Assembly: GCA_019192545.1 (NCBI GenBank)
Contig: JAHCMI010000011.1
Coordinates: forward strand, 1-64,000
Direction: 5' to 3'
DNA: 64,000 bases
From: Rivularia sp. MS3
GTDB lineage: Bacteria > Cyanobacteriota > Cyanobacteriia > Cyanobacteriales > Nostocaceae
Shown here: positions 35,649 to 46,632 of the stretch, one piece after another
Layout: every line of letters starts with the position of its first letter
How positions within the stretch are numbered: the first letter of the stretch is position 1
Position numbers and translations under genes: made by a program
The notes under the pieces: model-generated
Databases searched by the model: none
Told to the model about the DNA's origin: nothing
What the model saw: only the letters and a program-made list of their open reading frames with translations

Positions 35649-35827
35649 GAAATTGTTTCCTTTTATTACGAAACAAAAATTTTTTGTACAAAACGAAGCG
35701 GCTTGTACAAATTTAAATTTGTCTAACTAAGAAGCGATCATACTCTTGATACGTAAACTGAGTAAAGTTGAAGTAAATAAAAGTTAAAGCTTCTACAACA
35801 AAATTTTCATTCACATAATCTGGATAG

Positions 35828-36868
35828 ATGCCAACTGTTTTAGCAATAGAAACTAGCTGCGACGAAACTGCTGTAGCAATTGTTAATAATCGTGAAGTTC
35901 TTAGCAACATTGTTGCTTCGCAAATTTCCGTTCATAAAAATTACGGTGGGGTAGTACCAGAAGTTGCTTCCCGAGTACATTTAGAAACGATAAATCAGGC
36001 TATAGCCCAATGTGTAGAACAAGCACAATTGGATTGGGGTGAAATTGATGGCGTAGCTGCAACTTGTGCCCCTGGATTGGTGGGAGCCTTATTAGTAGGC
36101 TTAACCGCAACTAAAACTTTGGCAATGGTAAATTCGTTGCCATTTTTAGGAGTTCATCACCTCGAAGGTCATATTTATGCTAATTACTTAACCGAACCCA
36201 CCCTTGAACCTCCGTTTTTAAGCTTGCTGGTTTCTGGAGGGCATACAAGCTTGATTCATGTGAAAGACTGCGGCATGTATGAAACTCTCGGAAGCACGCG
36301 CGATGATGCGGCAGGAGAGGCATTTGACAAAGTAGCGCGATTATTAAAATTGGGATATCCAGGTGGCCCAGTTATCGATCAATTAGCTCGAACAGGTGAT
36401 GCGAGTGCTTTTAAGCTACCGGAAGGAAGAGTCTCTTTACCTGAAGGAGGCTATCATCCCTATGACACAAGTTTTAGCGGCTTAAAAACAGCGGTACTGC
36501 GACTGATACAGCAGTTAGAAAAAAAGGATATGGAAATGCCTGTAGCCGATATTGCAGCCAGCTTTCAGAATACTGTAGCTAGAGCGCTGACTAAAAGAGC
36601 TATAAATTGTGCTTTAGATTTTGGCTTAAATACTATTACCGTCGGTGGCGGAGTTGCAGCTAATAGCGCTTTAAGAGAGCATTTAGTCTCGGCAGCACGA
36701 ACTCATAACCTGCGAATCCTATTCCCTTCTTTAAAATTTTGTACCGATAATGCTGCCATGATCGGTTGTTGTGCGGCAGATCATCTTTCAAGAGGACATA
36801 CTTCTTCTTTGAATCTTGGTGTGGAATCGAGACTTTCGCTAAGTAAAGTTATGGAACTGTATCGGTGA
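35828..36868 (+). CDS. tsaD: tRNA N6-threonylcarbamoyladenosine synthase subunit TsaD
   Basis: 346 aa. With TsaB/TsaE it transfers the threonylcarbamoyl group to A37 of ANN-decoding tRNAs. N-terminal [16 protein letters not shown], metal-binding [21 protein letters not shown], then [11 protein letters not shown] and C-terminal TDNAAMIG. The supplier of its substrate (Sua5/YrdC) is also in the window at 42.4 kb. Divergent from psaF. Confidence 0.97.
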   Translation: MPTVLAIETSCDETAVAIVNNREVLSNIVASQISVHKNYGGVVPEVASRVHLETINQAIAQCVEQAQLDWGEIDGVAATCAPGLVGALLVGLTATKTLAMVNSLPFLGVHHLEGHIYANYLTEPTLEPPFLSLLVSGGHTSLIHVKDCGMYETLGSTRDDAAGEAFDKVARLLKLGYPGGPVIDQLARTGDASAFKLPEGRVSLPEGGYHPYDTSFSGLKTAVLRLIQQLEKKDMEMPVADIAASFQNTVARALTKRAINCALDFGLNTITVGGGVAANSALREHLVSAARTHNLRILFPSLKFCTDNAAMIGCCAADHLSRGHTSSLNLGVESRLSLSKVMELYR

Positions 36869-36910
36869 ATGGTTAGAAGTTAGGAGCTAAGAGTTAGGAG
36901 TTACCAATAC

Positions 36911-37846
36911 TTATTTGATAATAGAGCGGATACGGTCGGCGACAATATCTGGCTGCTCTAACATTGCTAAATGTCCGCAATCAGGAATTTCGATGACGTT
37001 GTCACCACAAGATTGAAAAGAGGGATGAAAGCTAGCTAAGTGGCGGACGTATTTTGGCTCCATGACTTTATCTTCGGCACCTGCTAAAAAATATACTGGT
37101 TGTTGAAGTTGAGATACTAATTGAGGTAGATAATTTATTTCTTCTTCTGTTGTAGATTCTAATAACATTCCTAAAGCAGCTTGAGGATCGGCAACTAAAA
37201 AATCAATGATTCTCTGACGCGCCCAATGACGTTCTAAAGGAGTGAAGACAGAATTTCTGGCAAATAGCAAGTCAATCAAAGGTACCTGAGACAACCATTT
37301 GGGACGGAGTTGCAAAAATCGCTCTCCTGCGGTACGAAATTTTTCAAAGGCTTCTTTAAGATAAATGCCACCACCAGAATTTATACAAATTACTCCTTTA
37401 ACTTTTTGAGGCATTCGCGCTGCTGCCCATAAAGCAATAGTGCCGCCAAGAGAATGACCGATCAACCAAACATTATCTATACTTAATTGGTCAAGCAGTA
37501 CTACTAAATCATCTACATAGGCTGCTGGCGCATACAAAGAATCAAAAGGATTAATCGGAACCTTTCGTCCCGTGACAGTTAAATTTGAAGCAGTACGATT
37601 AGCGAAGCTAGATTCGGGGGGCATATCGCCAGCCTGTTCTGTTTTTGCAATCTGAGATTCTCCAAAACCTCTCAAATCATATGATAGACACCTCATATCT
37701 GCTTCTAGCCGCTCGATGGCAGGTTGCCAATATCCACGGCTATTAAGCCAACCGTGAATAAAGACTAAAGTGTTTTCTGCTGTTGTGGCACCCGTTAGCT
37801 CATATGAGTGGGGAATGCCGAAGATTTCGATAGTTGCCTTCTGCAT
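36911..37846 (-). CDS. Alpha/beta hydrolase
   Basis: 311 aa. Hydrolase fold with VFIHGWLNSRGYW (oxyanion), nucleophile elbow IGHSLGGTIAL, acid near GAEDKVMEP and final His in IPDCGHLAMLEQPD. Cytosolic, no signal peptide. A Ser/Thr-rich insertion (SFANRTASNLTVTGRKVP) sits between strands 4 and 5. Similar proteins are esterases or C-C bond hydrolases; the substrate is unknown. Convergent with tsaD across an STRR-like stretch. Confidence 0.88.
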   Translation of the reverse strand: MQKATIEIFGIPHSYELTGATTAENTLVFIHGWLNSRGYWQPAIERLEADMRCLSYDLRGFGESQIAKTEQAGDMPPESSFANRTASNLTVTGRKVPINPFDSLYAPAAYVDDLVVLLDQLSIDNVWLIGHSLGGTIALWAAARMPQKVKGVICINSGGGIYLKEAFEKFRTAGERFLQLRPKWLSQVPLIDLLFARNSVFTPLERHWARQRIIDFLVADPQAALGMLLESTTEEEINYLPQLVSQLQQPVYFLAGAEDKVMEPKYVRHLASFHPSFQSCGDNVIEIPDCGHLAMLEQPDIVADRIRSIIK

Positions 37847-38006
37847 AGCTCGTACCTTAAGGACGAAAGCGATAAAAAAGCTTTGTTGACAAAAATTTTG
37901 AGATCAAAAACCAAACATTACTAGATTCATATCAAAAAGAATTACCTTTTTTTAGTTTCGCAGTTATTCAATCGCCTAATTTTATAGTTCCACATATGAA
38001 TGATAT

Positions 38007-38726
38007 TCATCTCCCCTCAAATCTCCCCCGCACGCTTTCAGCAATTTTATGACCCAAATATTCGGGAATTAAACTTTCATTTGGTCCTAATAAATAAAGA
38101 ATCAAGCGGGTGCGCCCTCGCCAAACTAGCAAATTAGCGTTTACTACAAGCAAATCTTCAAGCCACATAGCGTACATAACTTTATAGAATAATCCGGGTT
38201 GGTTATCAGCCTCAATAACTAATGCCGGTAAATGAAATACAGGATCTACATAAAATTCGGTTTCTACTTTTTCTAAACCAGCATCAAGGTTAAACTCTAC
38301 TGCCAGCATTTCTTCTACTTCAAAACGTCCCCCTAAAGCTTCGCGAATTGCACGACAAGCATTTTCTGCCGTCTTCTCTGAAAGAGCTTTACTACCTCGG
38401 GATACGATTAGTTTCATAAAAACCAACATTGGTGGCTTTATTTGCCCGTACAAACTTAAACTATGAATAGTAAGCCCATAAGCTGCTAGGACACCAAATA
38501 TATCGCTGAGTAGAAAAGACTGATTGCGGTAGGCGAAATGTAAGGCACTTTTACCTCCTTCAGGTTTCAACTCAATAACGGCACGACTGGTTTTATAAAG
38601 GCGATATGCTAGCCGCAAATTTTGCAGTTGAATCTCACTGCTCACAAATTGCTCGTAAAACTGGGGAAACGACTTATTAAAGCGTTTGAGTAATTCCAGT
38701 GTTGATGTTTTTAAACCAGAAGCCAT
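38007..38726 (-). CDS. ACT-domain protein
   Basis: 239 aa. Two regions resemble ACT modules: about 70-145 (SFLLSDIFGVLAAYGLTIHS, LYGQIKPPMLVFMKL) and about 165-235 (LVIEADNQPGLFYKVMYAMW, VVNANLLVWRGRTRLILYLL), spaced as in the C-terminus of GlnD. No nucleotidyltransferase or HD domain is present, so it is a stand-alone sensor, perhaps of amino acids. No ligand is evident. Stands alone on the minus strand, downstream of a 454-base gap. Confidence 0.75.
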   Translation of the reverse strand: MASGLKTSTLELLKRFNKSFPQFYEQFVSSEIQLQNLRLAYRLYKTSRAVIELKPEGGKSALHFAYRNQSFLLSDIFGVLAAYGLTIHSLSLYGQIKPPMLVFMKLIVSRGSKALSEKTAENACRAIREALGGRFEVEEMLAVEFNLDAGLEKVETEFYVDPVFHLPALVIEADNQPGLFYKVMYAMWLEDLLVVNANLLVWRGRTRLILYLLGPNESLIPEYLGHKIAESVRGRFEGR

Positions 38727-39714
<988 letters not shown>

Positions 39715-39802
39715 TCGGATTTTTGTCTCTAAGCGACAAAATACTTTTATTTTAAAGCTTATATAAGGCTCGCTAATAGTAATGATACGGATCAGCCTTA
39801 AG

Positions 39803-39828
39803 ATTCCGCGTTTGAAAAGGCGCGGAAT
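39803..39828 (+). terminator. Stem-loop after Ycf52-like gene
   Basis: ATTCCGCG/CGCGGAAT with a 10-base loop, 88 bases after the stop codon. No U-tract follows directly, so the role is uncertain. Confidence 0.35.
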
Positions 39829-39968
39829 TACCGTTATTGATGATGCCCAATAGCAATTAGGAGATTCCTATAAATTCCTATAAATTTCTAAAAAACGTTA
39901 TTTGATTTGCCATAACTACAGTAGATGTGATATTATCATTAACAGTATCGCTTAATTAATATAAGCTT

Positions 39969-40042
39969 CGGGATGTAGCGCAGCTTGGTAGCGCGCCTGC
40001 TTTGGGAGCAGGATGTCGCAGGTTCAAATCCTGTCATCCCGA
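39969..40042 (+). tRNA. tRNA-Pro(UGG)
   Basis: 74 bases with a full cloverleaf: acceptor CGGGATG/CATCCCG, D arm GCGC-AGCTTGGTA-GCGC, anticodon stem CCTGC/GCAGG with loop TTTGGGA (anticodon UGG), T arm GCAGG-TTCAAAT-CCTGT. CCA is not encoded. It reads codons CCA/CCG and, by wobble, other proline codons. Confidence 0.96.
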
Positions 40043-40626
40043 TTTTCACAATTAATGTTGAGTGTAACTTTAGGGCTATTAGTAGTTCTAAAGTTTTTTG
40101 ATTATAAGTATCAAAAAATCAAAATTAAGTTCTTCCGATTAAATATTATTTGTTTCCGTGCAGTTTCAGTAATCATTTTTTCTAAAGTACTAGTGATTAC
40201 CCGGAGGTAAATATACTGGCAATGAGGAAGATAATATTTGATATGGGAATAAATCAAAGTAACATAACTTCAATTAATCACAATCACGTATTGAAAAAAA
40301 CGTGTAAAAAATAACTAATCTTCAAGGCACTATATGGAACGATTAGATTTTTTTTTGCGTCAAAATTATTCAAGAAAAGCAATAAAATGGCATTTGATAT
40401 GTTTATAAGCACAGAAGTCAGTTTTCGCTTTTGTACTTTATGTACTTTAAATGTATCTGTTGTCGGCACCTTGCCTTGTTCTTGATTAAAATATTGGATA
40501 AAACTTGGCCTTGAAGCTAGGTTCCGCAGTTAAAAAAGCTCTTGAAGAGACTATAACTATAAAAAGTCGGTTCAAGCTAATCTTACCCAACTCGGCTTAT
40601 TTGAAATATTGATGCTAGGAGAAGTC
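40043..40626. other. Gap between tRNA-Pro and tic22
   Basis: 584 AT-rich bases. No terminator, gene or strong palindrome recognised. The last bases contain the ribosome site TAGGAGAAGTC of the Tic22-like gene. Confidence 0.5.
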
Positions 40627-41430
40627 ATGAAATCATTAGTTCGCTGGGGAGCAACGTTAGGTTTAGTGGGGAGTACTCTACTAGCAACTATCACAAGCAC
40701 AATTGCTCCAGTAATCGCGTTATCAGAACAACAAATCAAAAATAAGCTCGATAATATACCAGTATGGTTAATTACCAATCCACAGGGTTTGCCATTAAGC
40801 CGTCCTCTACCGGAGCAAAATGGTAAGAAAACAAGTGGTTCTGTAACTGGCGTTTATATGAGCAAACAAGAAGCTCAAGCCTTTATCAGTGAACTACAGA
40901 AGGTAAAAGATAAAGATCCGAAGATGACTCAAATGGTGAAAAGCCTGCAAGTCACTCCCGTACCTTTAGGAGTCATTTTCCAGCAGGTGCAAAAAACCAA
41001 GAATGAACCAAACCGCTTGTTATTTGCCTTTAAACCCGTTGACAAAGAAGTTAAGGGAGCAATGACATTGTTGAAAAAAAGCGGTCAGCAGGTGAAACAG
41101 TTTAGAAGCGTACCTGTTTTTATTGTTAGATTTGCGCCAGATAAAAGCTACGTACCAATTAAACTAGGAGAGAATAAAGCCGAGCAGGAAGTAGTGCCTT
41201 TATTCTTTAGTATGCAAGACGCAAACAATCTACTAAGCCAAGTCAAGCCAAAATTTCCCAAGGCTGATATTCAGGTAGTAGATGTAGACGGTATACTCAA
41301 TACTTTGCAAGAGAAAAACGACCCTTGGCTAGATAAAGTAGTGTTTTTCCCGAATCCAGAAGCTAGGCAATATATTCAAAAACTTCCCAAGCAAAACGCT
41401 CCTAGCTCTGCACCTGCAAAGAAAAAGTAG
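40627..41430 (+). CDS. tic22: Tic22-family periplasmic/thylakoid protein
   Basis: 267 aa from the ATG at 40627, preceded by GGAGAA; an ATG at 40612 with six more codons is less likely. Signal-like hydrophobic N-terminus (LGLVGSTLLATITSTIAPVI). Tic22 marks: NIPVWLITNPQGLPL, VYMSKQEAQAFISEL, LQVTPVPLGVIFQQV, VPVFIVRF and PLFFSMQDANNLLSQ. The fold comprises two related halves. Anabaena Tic22 acts as a periplasmic chaperone for outer-membrane biogenesis; a similar role is inferred. A basic Lys-rich C-terminus (SSAPAKKK). Confidence 0.9.
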   Translation: MKSLVRWGATLGLVGSTLLATITSTIAPVIALSEQQIKNKLDNIPVWLITNPQGLPLSRPLPEQNGKKTSGSVTGVYMSKQEAQAFISELQKVKDKDPKMTQMVKSLQVTPVPLGVIFQQVQKTKNEPNRLLFAFKPVDKEVKGAMTLLKKSGQQVKQFRSVPVFIVRFAPDKSYVPIKLGENKAEQEVVPLFFSMQDANNLLSQVKPKFPKADIQVVDVDGILNTLQEKNDPWLDKVVFFPNPEARQYIQKLPKQNAPSSAPAKKK

Positions 41431-41456
41431 TACGTTAAATTTTTTTAAATCAACAC

Positions 41457-42362
41457 ATGGCGGACGATGGGCAGCTACAAGTATCTGGTATAGAACTCTC
41501 ACAGTGGCGAGATGCTGCTATATCGGCTGCTGCGTCCGCTAATGTTTCTTGTGCTGAAATAGATTGGTTGTTACAGGAAATAGCTGGATTAGACTCTTTA
41601 GCGTTACGGATTAGTTCTTTTAAAGAAAAACCTCAAATTCAGTTGAAGTTACCACTACAAGAATTATCAAAACTTTGGCAGCAAAGATTAGAGGAAAGTC
41701 TTCCAGTACAATACATCGCAAGGAGTACTCCTTGGCGGCATTTTAATATTAAAGTTTCACCTTCAGTTTTAATTCCGAGGCCAGAAACCGAATTCATAAT
41801 TGACTTAGTAAAAAGCGCCACTGCTGGTAACTCGGAAATTATGCAGGGACATTGGGCGGATTTGGGTACTGGTAGCGGAATCATAGCTTTAGGATTAGCT
41901 ACAGTTTTGAATGAAGCAATAATTCATGCTGTAGATAGTTCCCTAGAAGCGCTTTCTATTGCTCGAACAAACGCCGAAAATAATGGTTTAAGTAATCGTA
42001 TTGAATTCTATCAGGGTTCTTGGTGGGAGCCATTGAATTTTCTTAAAGGTGAATTTAGTGGCATGGTATCTAATCCCCCTTATATTCCTAGCAGTACTCT
42101 GCCCGAACTACAACCGGAAGTATTTAAACACGAACCGCATTTAGCTTTGGATGGAGGTAGCGATGGCTTAGAATGCATCCGCCATTTGGTAGATACTTCA
42201 TCTGACTATTTAAAGCCTGGTGGAATATGGTTAGTTGAAATGATGGCAGGACAAGCCGATCGAGTCACTCAAATGCTGGATTCAAACGGTAGCTACAGTA
42301 AAGTTGAAATTCATCGCGATTTGTCAGGAATAGAACGCTTTGCCCTTGCCTATAAGAGTTAG
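41457..42362 (+). CDS. prmC: Release-factor glutamine methyltransferase PrmC
   Basis: 301 aa. SAM-dependent N5-methylation of the GGQ glutamine of RF1/RF2. N-terminal helical domain, then PWRHFNIKVSPSVLIPRPET, SAM motif WADLGTGSGIIALGLA and the catalytic SNPPYIP loop. Starts 26 bases after tic22 and may be cotranscribed with it. The Sua5 gene follows after 69 bases. Confidence 0.95.
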   Translation: MADDGQLQVSGIELSQWRDAAISAAASANVSCAEIDWLLQEIAGLDSLALRISSFKEKPQIQLKLPLQELSKLWQQRLEESLPVQYIARSTPWRHFNIKVSPSVLIPRPETEFIIDLVKSATAGNSEIMQGHWADLGTGSGIIALGLATVLNEAIIHAVDSSLEALSIARTNAENNGLSNRIEFYQGSWWEPLNFLKGEFSGMVSNPPYIPSSTLPELQPEVFKHEPHLALDGGSDGLECIRHLVDTSSDYLKPGGIWLVEMMAGQADRVTQMLDSNGSYSKVEIHRDLSGIERFALAYKS

Positions 42363-42431
42363 GAGTTAGGAATGAAGAGAAGTTTAGTTTATATTGTTAA
42401 CTGGTAATCACTGGTAACTTATAGCTGATTA

Positions 42432-43022
42432 ATGACACAGGTTTCTATTGCTGAGTTGGTAGCCGGAGTAAAACAAGGTAGAGTAGTTAGTTTTCCTACA
42501 GATACAGTTCCCGCATTAGCGGCTTCACCTGAATATGCTGAGTCAATTTTCACAATCAAGCAAAGAAGTAAAGACAAGCCGTTGATACTCATGGCAGCCG
42601 AATCAGAGCAAATATGGAGTTTTGTCAAAGGCAGTAGCTTAGAGTATGAAAATTGGCGGCGCGTTGCTGATAAATACTGGGGTGGAGCGCTGACTTTGGT
42701 ACTGCCTGCATCAACTGCCGTACCGTCATGCATGAATCCAAATGACCCTAACACGATTGGGGTTCGGGTTCCTAAAAGTGATATTGCTCGTAGTATTTTA
42801 GTGAAAACAGGTCCCCTTGCCACTACTAGCGCTAACTTGTCCGGAAAGCCTCCTTTACAGACTATGCAGGAAATAGAAGCATCGTTTCCCAATGTATTAA
42901 CTTTAGCCTCAGCAGCATATGATAGTAACACCCCTGCTATAGGTATTCCTTCCACTGTGGCGAAGTGGGATGGTAAACAGTGGCAAATACTACGCCAAGG
43001 AGCAGTTGATTTAAGTATCTAA
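42432..43022 (+). CDS. Threonylcarbamoyl-AMP synthase (Sua5/YrdC family)
   Basis: 196 aa, single YrdC domain without the Sua5 C-terminal extension. Makes threonylcarbamoyl-AMP from Thr, bicarbonate and ATP for t6A. Marks: GRVVSFPTDTVPALAASPEY, KQRSKDKPLILM, WGGALTLVLPAS, NTIGVRVP and TTSANLSGKPP. Likely an operon with prmC. TsaD for the next step lies 6 kb upstream. Confidence 0.92.
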   Translation: MTQVSIAELVAGVKQGRVVSFPTDTVPALAASPEYAESIFTIKQRSKDKPLILMAAESEQIWSFVKGSSLEYENWRRVADKYWGGALTLVLPASTAVPSCMNPNDPNTIGVRVPKSDIARSILVKTGPLATTSANLSGKPPLQTMQEIEASFPNVLTLASAAYDSNTPAIGIPSTVAKWDGKQWQILRQGAVDLSI

Positions 43023-43359
43023 TCTCAAATAATTAATCGTTATTATAGTTATTAATTAAATTAATTAAGTTCTTAATTAAGTTATTAATACTTACAGTTA
43101 GACTTTTATGCTGATTTAATATGATTAATTTTTAAGCTGTTACATTCTAAATATTGGTATTAGCATAAATGGATTTTAACTAATTTAAGGCATGTTTTAT
43201 GTTAATAAGGTAGATTCGGACGGGCAAATATATATTTTTCATAAGAGTTTTATAATATAAAGCTGTGCCTTATTTATCTGCTAAGTGCTGTATTAAGGAA
43301 TGGAATTGCTTAGTCTTACTTTGTAATCAATTAAGAACTTGATAATTTTCAACAAAATT
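43023..43359. other. AT-rich gap before the kinase gene
   Basis: Contains a run of TTAATTAA-type palindromes (about 43052-43090) including CTTAATTAAG-like arms that may end the prmC-sua5 message. No gene supported. Confidence 0.45.
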
Positions 43360-44274
43360 ATGGATTGGAACAACTGGATATACTTTGGAAGCGGATTAGG
43401 ATTTGGAATCATTGTTTGTAGGTTTTTACTAAACAAAAATATTTCCAATAAATTGTTGTTTTCCGAGCCAGATAGAGAAAATAAGCAGAATATATCTGAC
43501 TTATCTCAGCGCATGAGAGAAGTTGAATTGGCTTACCATATGGCGCACGAGATGAGTCAGTTTAAAGCTGGATTTCTGGCACGTACTACTCATGTATTGC
43601 GATCGCCTCTTAATGGTTTAATTGGGCTGCATCAATTAATATTATCGGATTTATGCGAAAATCCAGAGGAAGAACGGGAATTTATTGGTCAAGCTCACGA
43701 ACGGGCTTTACAATTGTTAAACCTGATTGATGAAATACTTCATATTGCTAGAGCAGAACATGGTAATAGTAAATTGGATATTGGTTCTTGCTCTTTAAAT
43801 AAGATTTTACTTGAAGTATATGAATTAACTTATATGCTGGCTGAAAATCGTAATTATCCGTTTGAGATATCGCAGCCAAGCGAAGAAATTACTGTTTTGG
43901 CAGATCGTCGTTGGTTAAGACAGGTATTAGTAACGTTGATAGATACTGCTATTTCTAACATGGAAGAAGGCACAATATCTATTTCTGCTAAAGCTGACGA
44001 TCAAAATAATATTGCTTATATTTGGCTGGATGCACCTCGTGATGCCATTCCTTCTAGCGAACCCATAAATTTAATTGAGTCGGAAGATAATAAAAATATG
44101 GACGAGCAAGAAATTGAGCTAATTCAAAAAGGAATGAAGCTATTACTAAATCAAACTCTACTTGAAGTTATGGCAGGAAAACTCGAAATAGTTTCATATC
44201 CCCAAACAAGTAGAAATGAAAATCTTTCCAGGCTGCAAATTTCTATCCCTCTAGAAACTCAGTTAGCTGAGTGA
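43360..44274 (+). CDS. Histidine-kinase-like protein with degenerate ATPase domain
   Basis: 304 aa from the ATG at 43360 (a TTG at 43339 is in frame). One membrane segment (WIYFGSGLGFGIIVC), a linker coiled coil, then a HisKA domain with the H-box FLARTTHVLRSPLNGLIGLH, His78 being the phosphoacceptor. The following ATPase part is poorly kept: the N-box is DTAISNM with no canonical Asn, and the G1 box DxGxGI is replaced by LDAPRDAIPS; no clear G2 follows. It may be phosphorylated by another kinase or act as a scaffold. No response regulator nearby. Its 3' end overlaps the convergent acetyltransferase by 32 bases. Confidence 0.8.
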   Translation: MDWNNWIYFGSGLGFGIIVCRFLLNKNISNKLLFSEPDRENKQNISDLSQRMREVELAYHMAHEMSQFKAGFLARTTHVLRSPLNGLIGLHQLILSDLCENPEEEREFIGQAHERALQLLNLIDEILHIARAEHGNSKLDIGSCSLNKILLEVYELTYMLAENRNYPFEISQPSEEITVLADRRWLRQVLVTLIDTAISNMEEGTISISAKADDQNNIAYIWLDAPRDAIPSSEPINLIESEDNKNMDEQEIELIQKGMKLLLNQTLLEVMAGKLEIVSYPQTSRNENLSRLQISIPLETQLAE

Positions 44275-44719
44275 CAGCATTAAGGCTATCTAAATTTGTT
44301 AGATTTGAGCGATTGCATATCACCATTGTTGTCGAACTATTTTGCTCAAAACCAATTTTCTCATAAAATCTTTGCTGATGAGTAGTCATTAAATAGACAC
44401 GTTCCACTTTACTCATCCTCGGGTGACTTAATACCGTTTCTACTAATTTACTACCGAGTCCGGTTCCACGAAAATCTGGGTGAATTACAACATCCCAAAT
44501 AGTTGCACGGTAAACACCATCACTTGTTGCTCTAGCAAAACCTATTAGTTGCTGTTTATTCCACACAGCAATGACTGGCTCGCTATTTTTAATGGCTTCT
44601 GCTAAGTCCTCTACATTGCGCTCTTTTGCCCAAAAAGCCCCTAAAGTAAATAGTTTTTGCAATTGCACTATGTCAATTTTTGATTTTGCATCGCTAAATA
44701 AAATCTGAGAATTATTCAT
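44243..44719 (-). CDS. GNAT acetyltransferase, Ycf52-related
   Basis: 158 aa from the ATG at 44719 (a TTG three codons upstream is in frame). GNAT core: [20 protein letters not shown], acetyl-CoA loop HPDFRGTGLGSKLV, VERVYLMTTHQQRFYEKIGF. The [15 protein letters not shown] pattern is shared with the Ycf52-like protein at 39.2 kb, so the two are distant paralogues; the present one has a different C-terminus. Substrate unknown. Overlaps the kinase gene tail to tail. Confidence 0.85.
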   Translation of the reverse strand: MNNSQILFSDAKSKIDIVQLQKLFTLGAFWAKERNVEDLAEAIKNSEPVIAVWNKQQLIGFARATSDGVYRATIWDVVIHPDFRGTGLGSKLVETVLSHPRMSKVERVYLMTTHQQRFYEKIGFEQNSSTTMVICNRSNLTNLDSLNAVTQLTEFLEG

Positions 44720-45150
44720 GTATCGCAACCAAATAGAATTTGTATTGTGCTGTTATAGCAAGCTTTTTGTTGATGTCGCAAAGCTCTCAAGTGTTCTTCG
44801 GTTTAAAAGCATATAAAACATCTGAAAAGCTGTAGTCTGATATTTTTCTCTTCTTTTTTTTGTATAAACATTAATTTTAGTACATAAAGTTAACAGTTTT
44901 TAAATTAAAATTTGTAAAAATTGATATAGAAAAGTTAATTACGAAAACTTAATTATAAAAATTATGGTTCATCCGTACAAAGGGATGCTTAAACAATACT
45001 GAAAAAAGGGAACAGGGAATAGGGAACAAAGCTAAAAGTAATTATTTATGGTTCAAATTCATTGATAACGCAGTCTTTACCTAAGCATAGTAAGGATTTC
45101 AAGGCTTTAATTCAAAGTTTTAGCAAGCCCTATGTAATGAAGAGCCAAAA
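44720..45150. other. Non-coding gap with GGGAATA repeat
   Basis: 431 bases. AGGGAACAGGGAATAGGGAA at about 45005-45026 is an STRR of the same unit as that at the window start. Otherwise AT-rich without genes. Confidence 0.55.
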
Positions 45151-45540
45151 TTATTTACACACCCATTTCCATAAAGGATGAGAAGAACCCTTCCTTTGGA
45201 TTCGATAAACTTGCTTTTCCAAACGCTGTTTTTCTGCTGTTGGCATCCCAAACAATATATTACGACTTTGCCAAAGTAAAACAGCAAGGGTCATGCCAAT
45301 ACATAAACCTAAACCGATAGCAGCAAAAGGGTGGAATAACAAACCGTATCGAACTGAAGCCCAAGTAAAATATTCCTGCAACAGTTGAATTTCTGCGCTC
45401 AATTCCAACAAACATAAAGGTGCTAATGTTAGCCATAAAAATCCAACTAACAGCCATCGCCCGTAAACTGTAAGCCTATGCAGTTTTTGCACCTGTTGAC
45501 TAAAAGATGGATCGGAAGATGGTTGTTCTATTGGAGCCAT
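45151..45540 (-). CDS. Conserved cyanobacterial membrane protein, unknown function
   Basis: 129 aa from the ATG at 45540; an upstream GTG at 45564 adds MPYLSISL and is less likely. Two membrane segments (WLLVGFLWLTLAPLCLLEL and FAAIGLGLCIGMTLAVLLWQ) with polar ends; the C-terminus is basic (VYRIQRKGSSHPLWKWV). No domain recognised. It lies 109 bases after secF on the same strand and may be the last gene of the secD-secF unit. Confidence 0.75.
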   Translation of the reverse strand: MAPIEQPSSDPSFSQQVQKLHRLTVYGRWLLVGFLWLTLAPLCLLELSAEIQLLQEYFTWASVRYGLLFHPFAAIGLGLCIGMTLAVLLWQSRNILFGMPTAEKQRLEKQVYRIQRKGSSHPLWKWVCK

Positions 45541-45648
45541 GAGAGAGATGGAGAGATACGGCACAGAGGGGGAGAGGGTGACAAGAAAGATTTTAAACTT
45601 TGACCTTACTTACTCCTCTCCTCACCCCTAACTGATAATCGGAAACTA

Positions 45649-45669
45649 TTAACTGTTAACTGTTAACTG
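45649..45669. repeat. STRR encoding the SecF C-terminus
   Basis: Three copies of TTAACTG; read on the minus strand they encode the last residues (QLTVNS) and stop codon of secF. Confidence 0.8.
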
Positions 45670-46632
45670 CTCGCTGTTGCCACTAGCGGAGGGAGGATCT
45701 GATTTTTCCTGACGCTCTCGCCACCAAGCAAGAAGCGTGCTAGCGATAAAGATACTAGAATATGCTCCTGCCAAGAAACCAAGAATCAGCGCTAAAGCAA
45801 AGTTTTTAAGAGTTTCACCGCCGAATAAAAAGATTGCAATCAACGACAGTAAAGTTGTTAGCGTAGTATTTATAGATCGGGCTAAGGTTTGATTTACTGC
45901 ATCGTCTATAACTTCAACAATAGGACGATTGGGATTCACTTTTAAAGTTTCCCGGATGCGGTCGTAAATTACTACAGTATCGTTAACCGAGAAACCAGTA
46001 ATTGTGAGTAAAGCAACAATAAATAAGCTATCTACTTCTATACCAAACAGCAATCCAAATATCGAAAATATTCCTACCGTCATTAAGATATCGTGGAAAG
46101 TTGCAACAATAGCGAATATTGCGTAGTCCCTCTGAAATCTAATTGACAAGTAAATTATAATACCGCTAAAAGCCACTATCAGGGAAGTGATACCAGAATT
46201 AAATAGCTGCCTTCCTAAAGTTGGACCAACAGTATCAATCTGACGTTTCTTAGGGTCGAAAGTACCAATTTTTTCGCTCAAAGCATTTTCTAACTGGGTG
46301 CGTTTTTCGACATCTAAGGTTTTAGTACGAATTAACACACCGTTGTCTTCACCAGTTTCTCTATCGGCAATAAGTTGGATACTGCTATCGGCTAAATCCT
46401 GCGATGCAACAACTTCTCTTACCAGGTTGATATCTACAGGTTGATCGCAGTTATTGGGCAAAGTGCAGTCTCGCTCAAACTGCAACCGCGTACCGCCGAC
46501 AAAGTCCAAACTAGGGCGTAGTGGTGCCCCAACCTGCTGCCAAGACACCAACATAGAAATTATGCCAGCTAAAACGATCGCACCGGAAATACTCCACCAT
46601 AGAGTTCGCGATTTATTAACACTTATTTTCAT
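45649..46632 (-). CDS. secF: Protein-export membrane protein SecF
   Basis: 327 aa. Partner of SecD in the SecDF complex that uses the proton gradient to pull exported proteins. First membrane helix at 10-30, periplasmic P1 domain with [17 protein letters not shown], then five helices (about 145-310) including [18 protein letters not shown] and [20 protein letters not shown]. The start overlaps the secD stop by four bases (ATGA), implying translational coupling. The C-terminal tail ([19 protein letters not shown]) is partly STRR-derived. Confidence 0.96.
   Translation of the reverse strand: MKISVNKSRTLWWSISGAIVLAGIISMLVSWQQVGAPLRPSLDFVGGTRLQFERDCTLPNNCDQPVDINLVREVVASQDLADSSIQLIADRETGEDNGVLIRTKTLDVEKRTQLENALSEKIGTFDPKKRQIDTVGPTLGRQLFNSGITSLIVAFSGIIIYLSIRFQRDYAIFAIVATFHDILMTVGIFSIFGLLFGIEVDSLFIVALLTITGFSVNDTVVIYDRIRETLKVNPNRPIVEVIDDAVNQTLARSINTTLTTLLSLIAIFLFGGETLKNFALALILGFLAGAYSSIFIASTLLAWWRERQEKSDPPSASGNSEQLTVNS

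Noticed and set aside
40043-40600. Short frames between tRNA-Pro and tic22
   Set aside because: AT-driven frames of about 60 codons without ribosome sites; one overlaps the tRNA.
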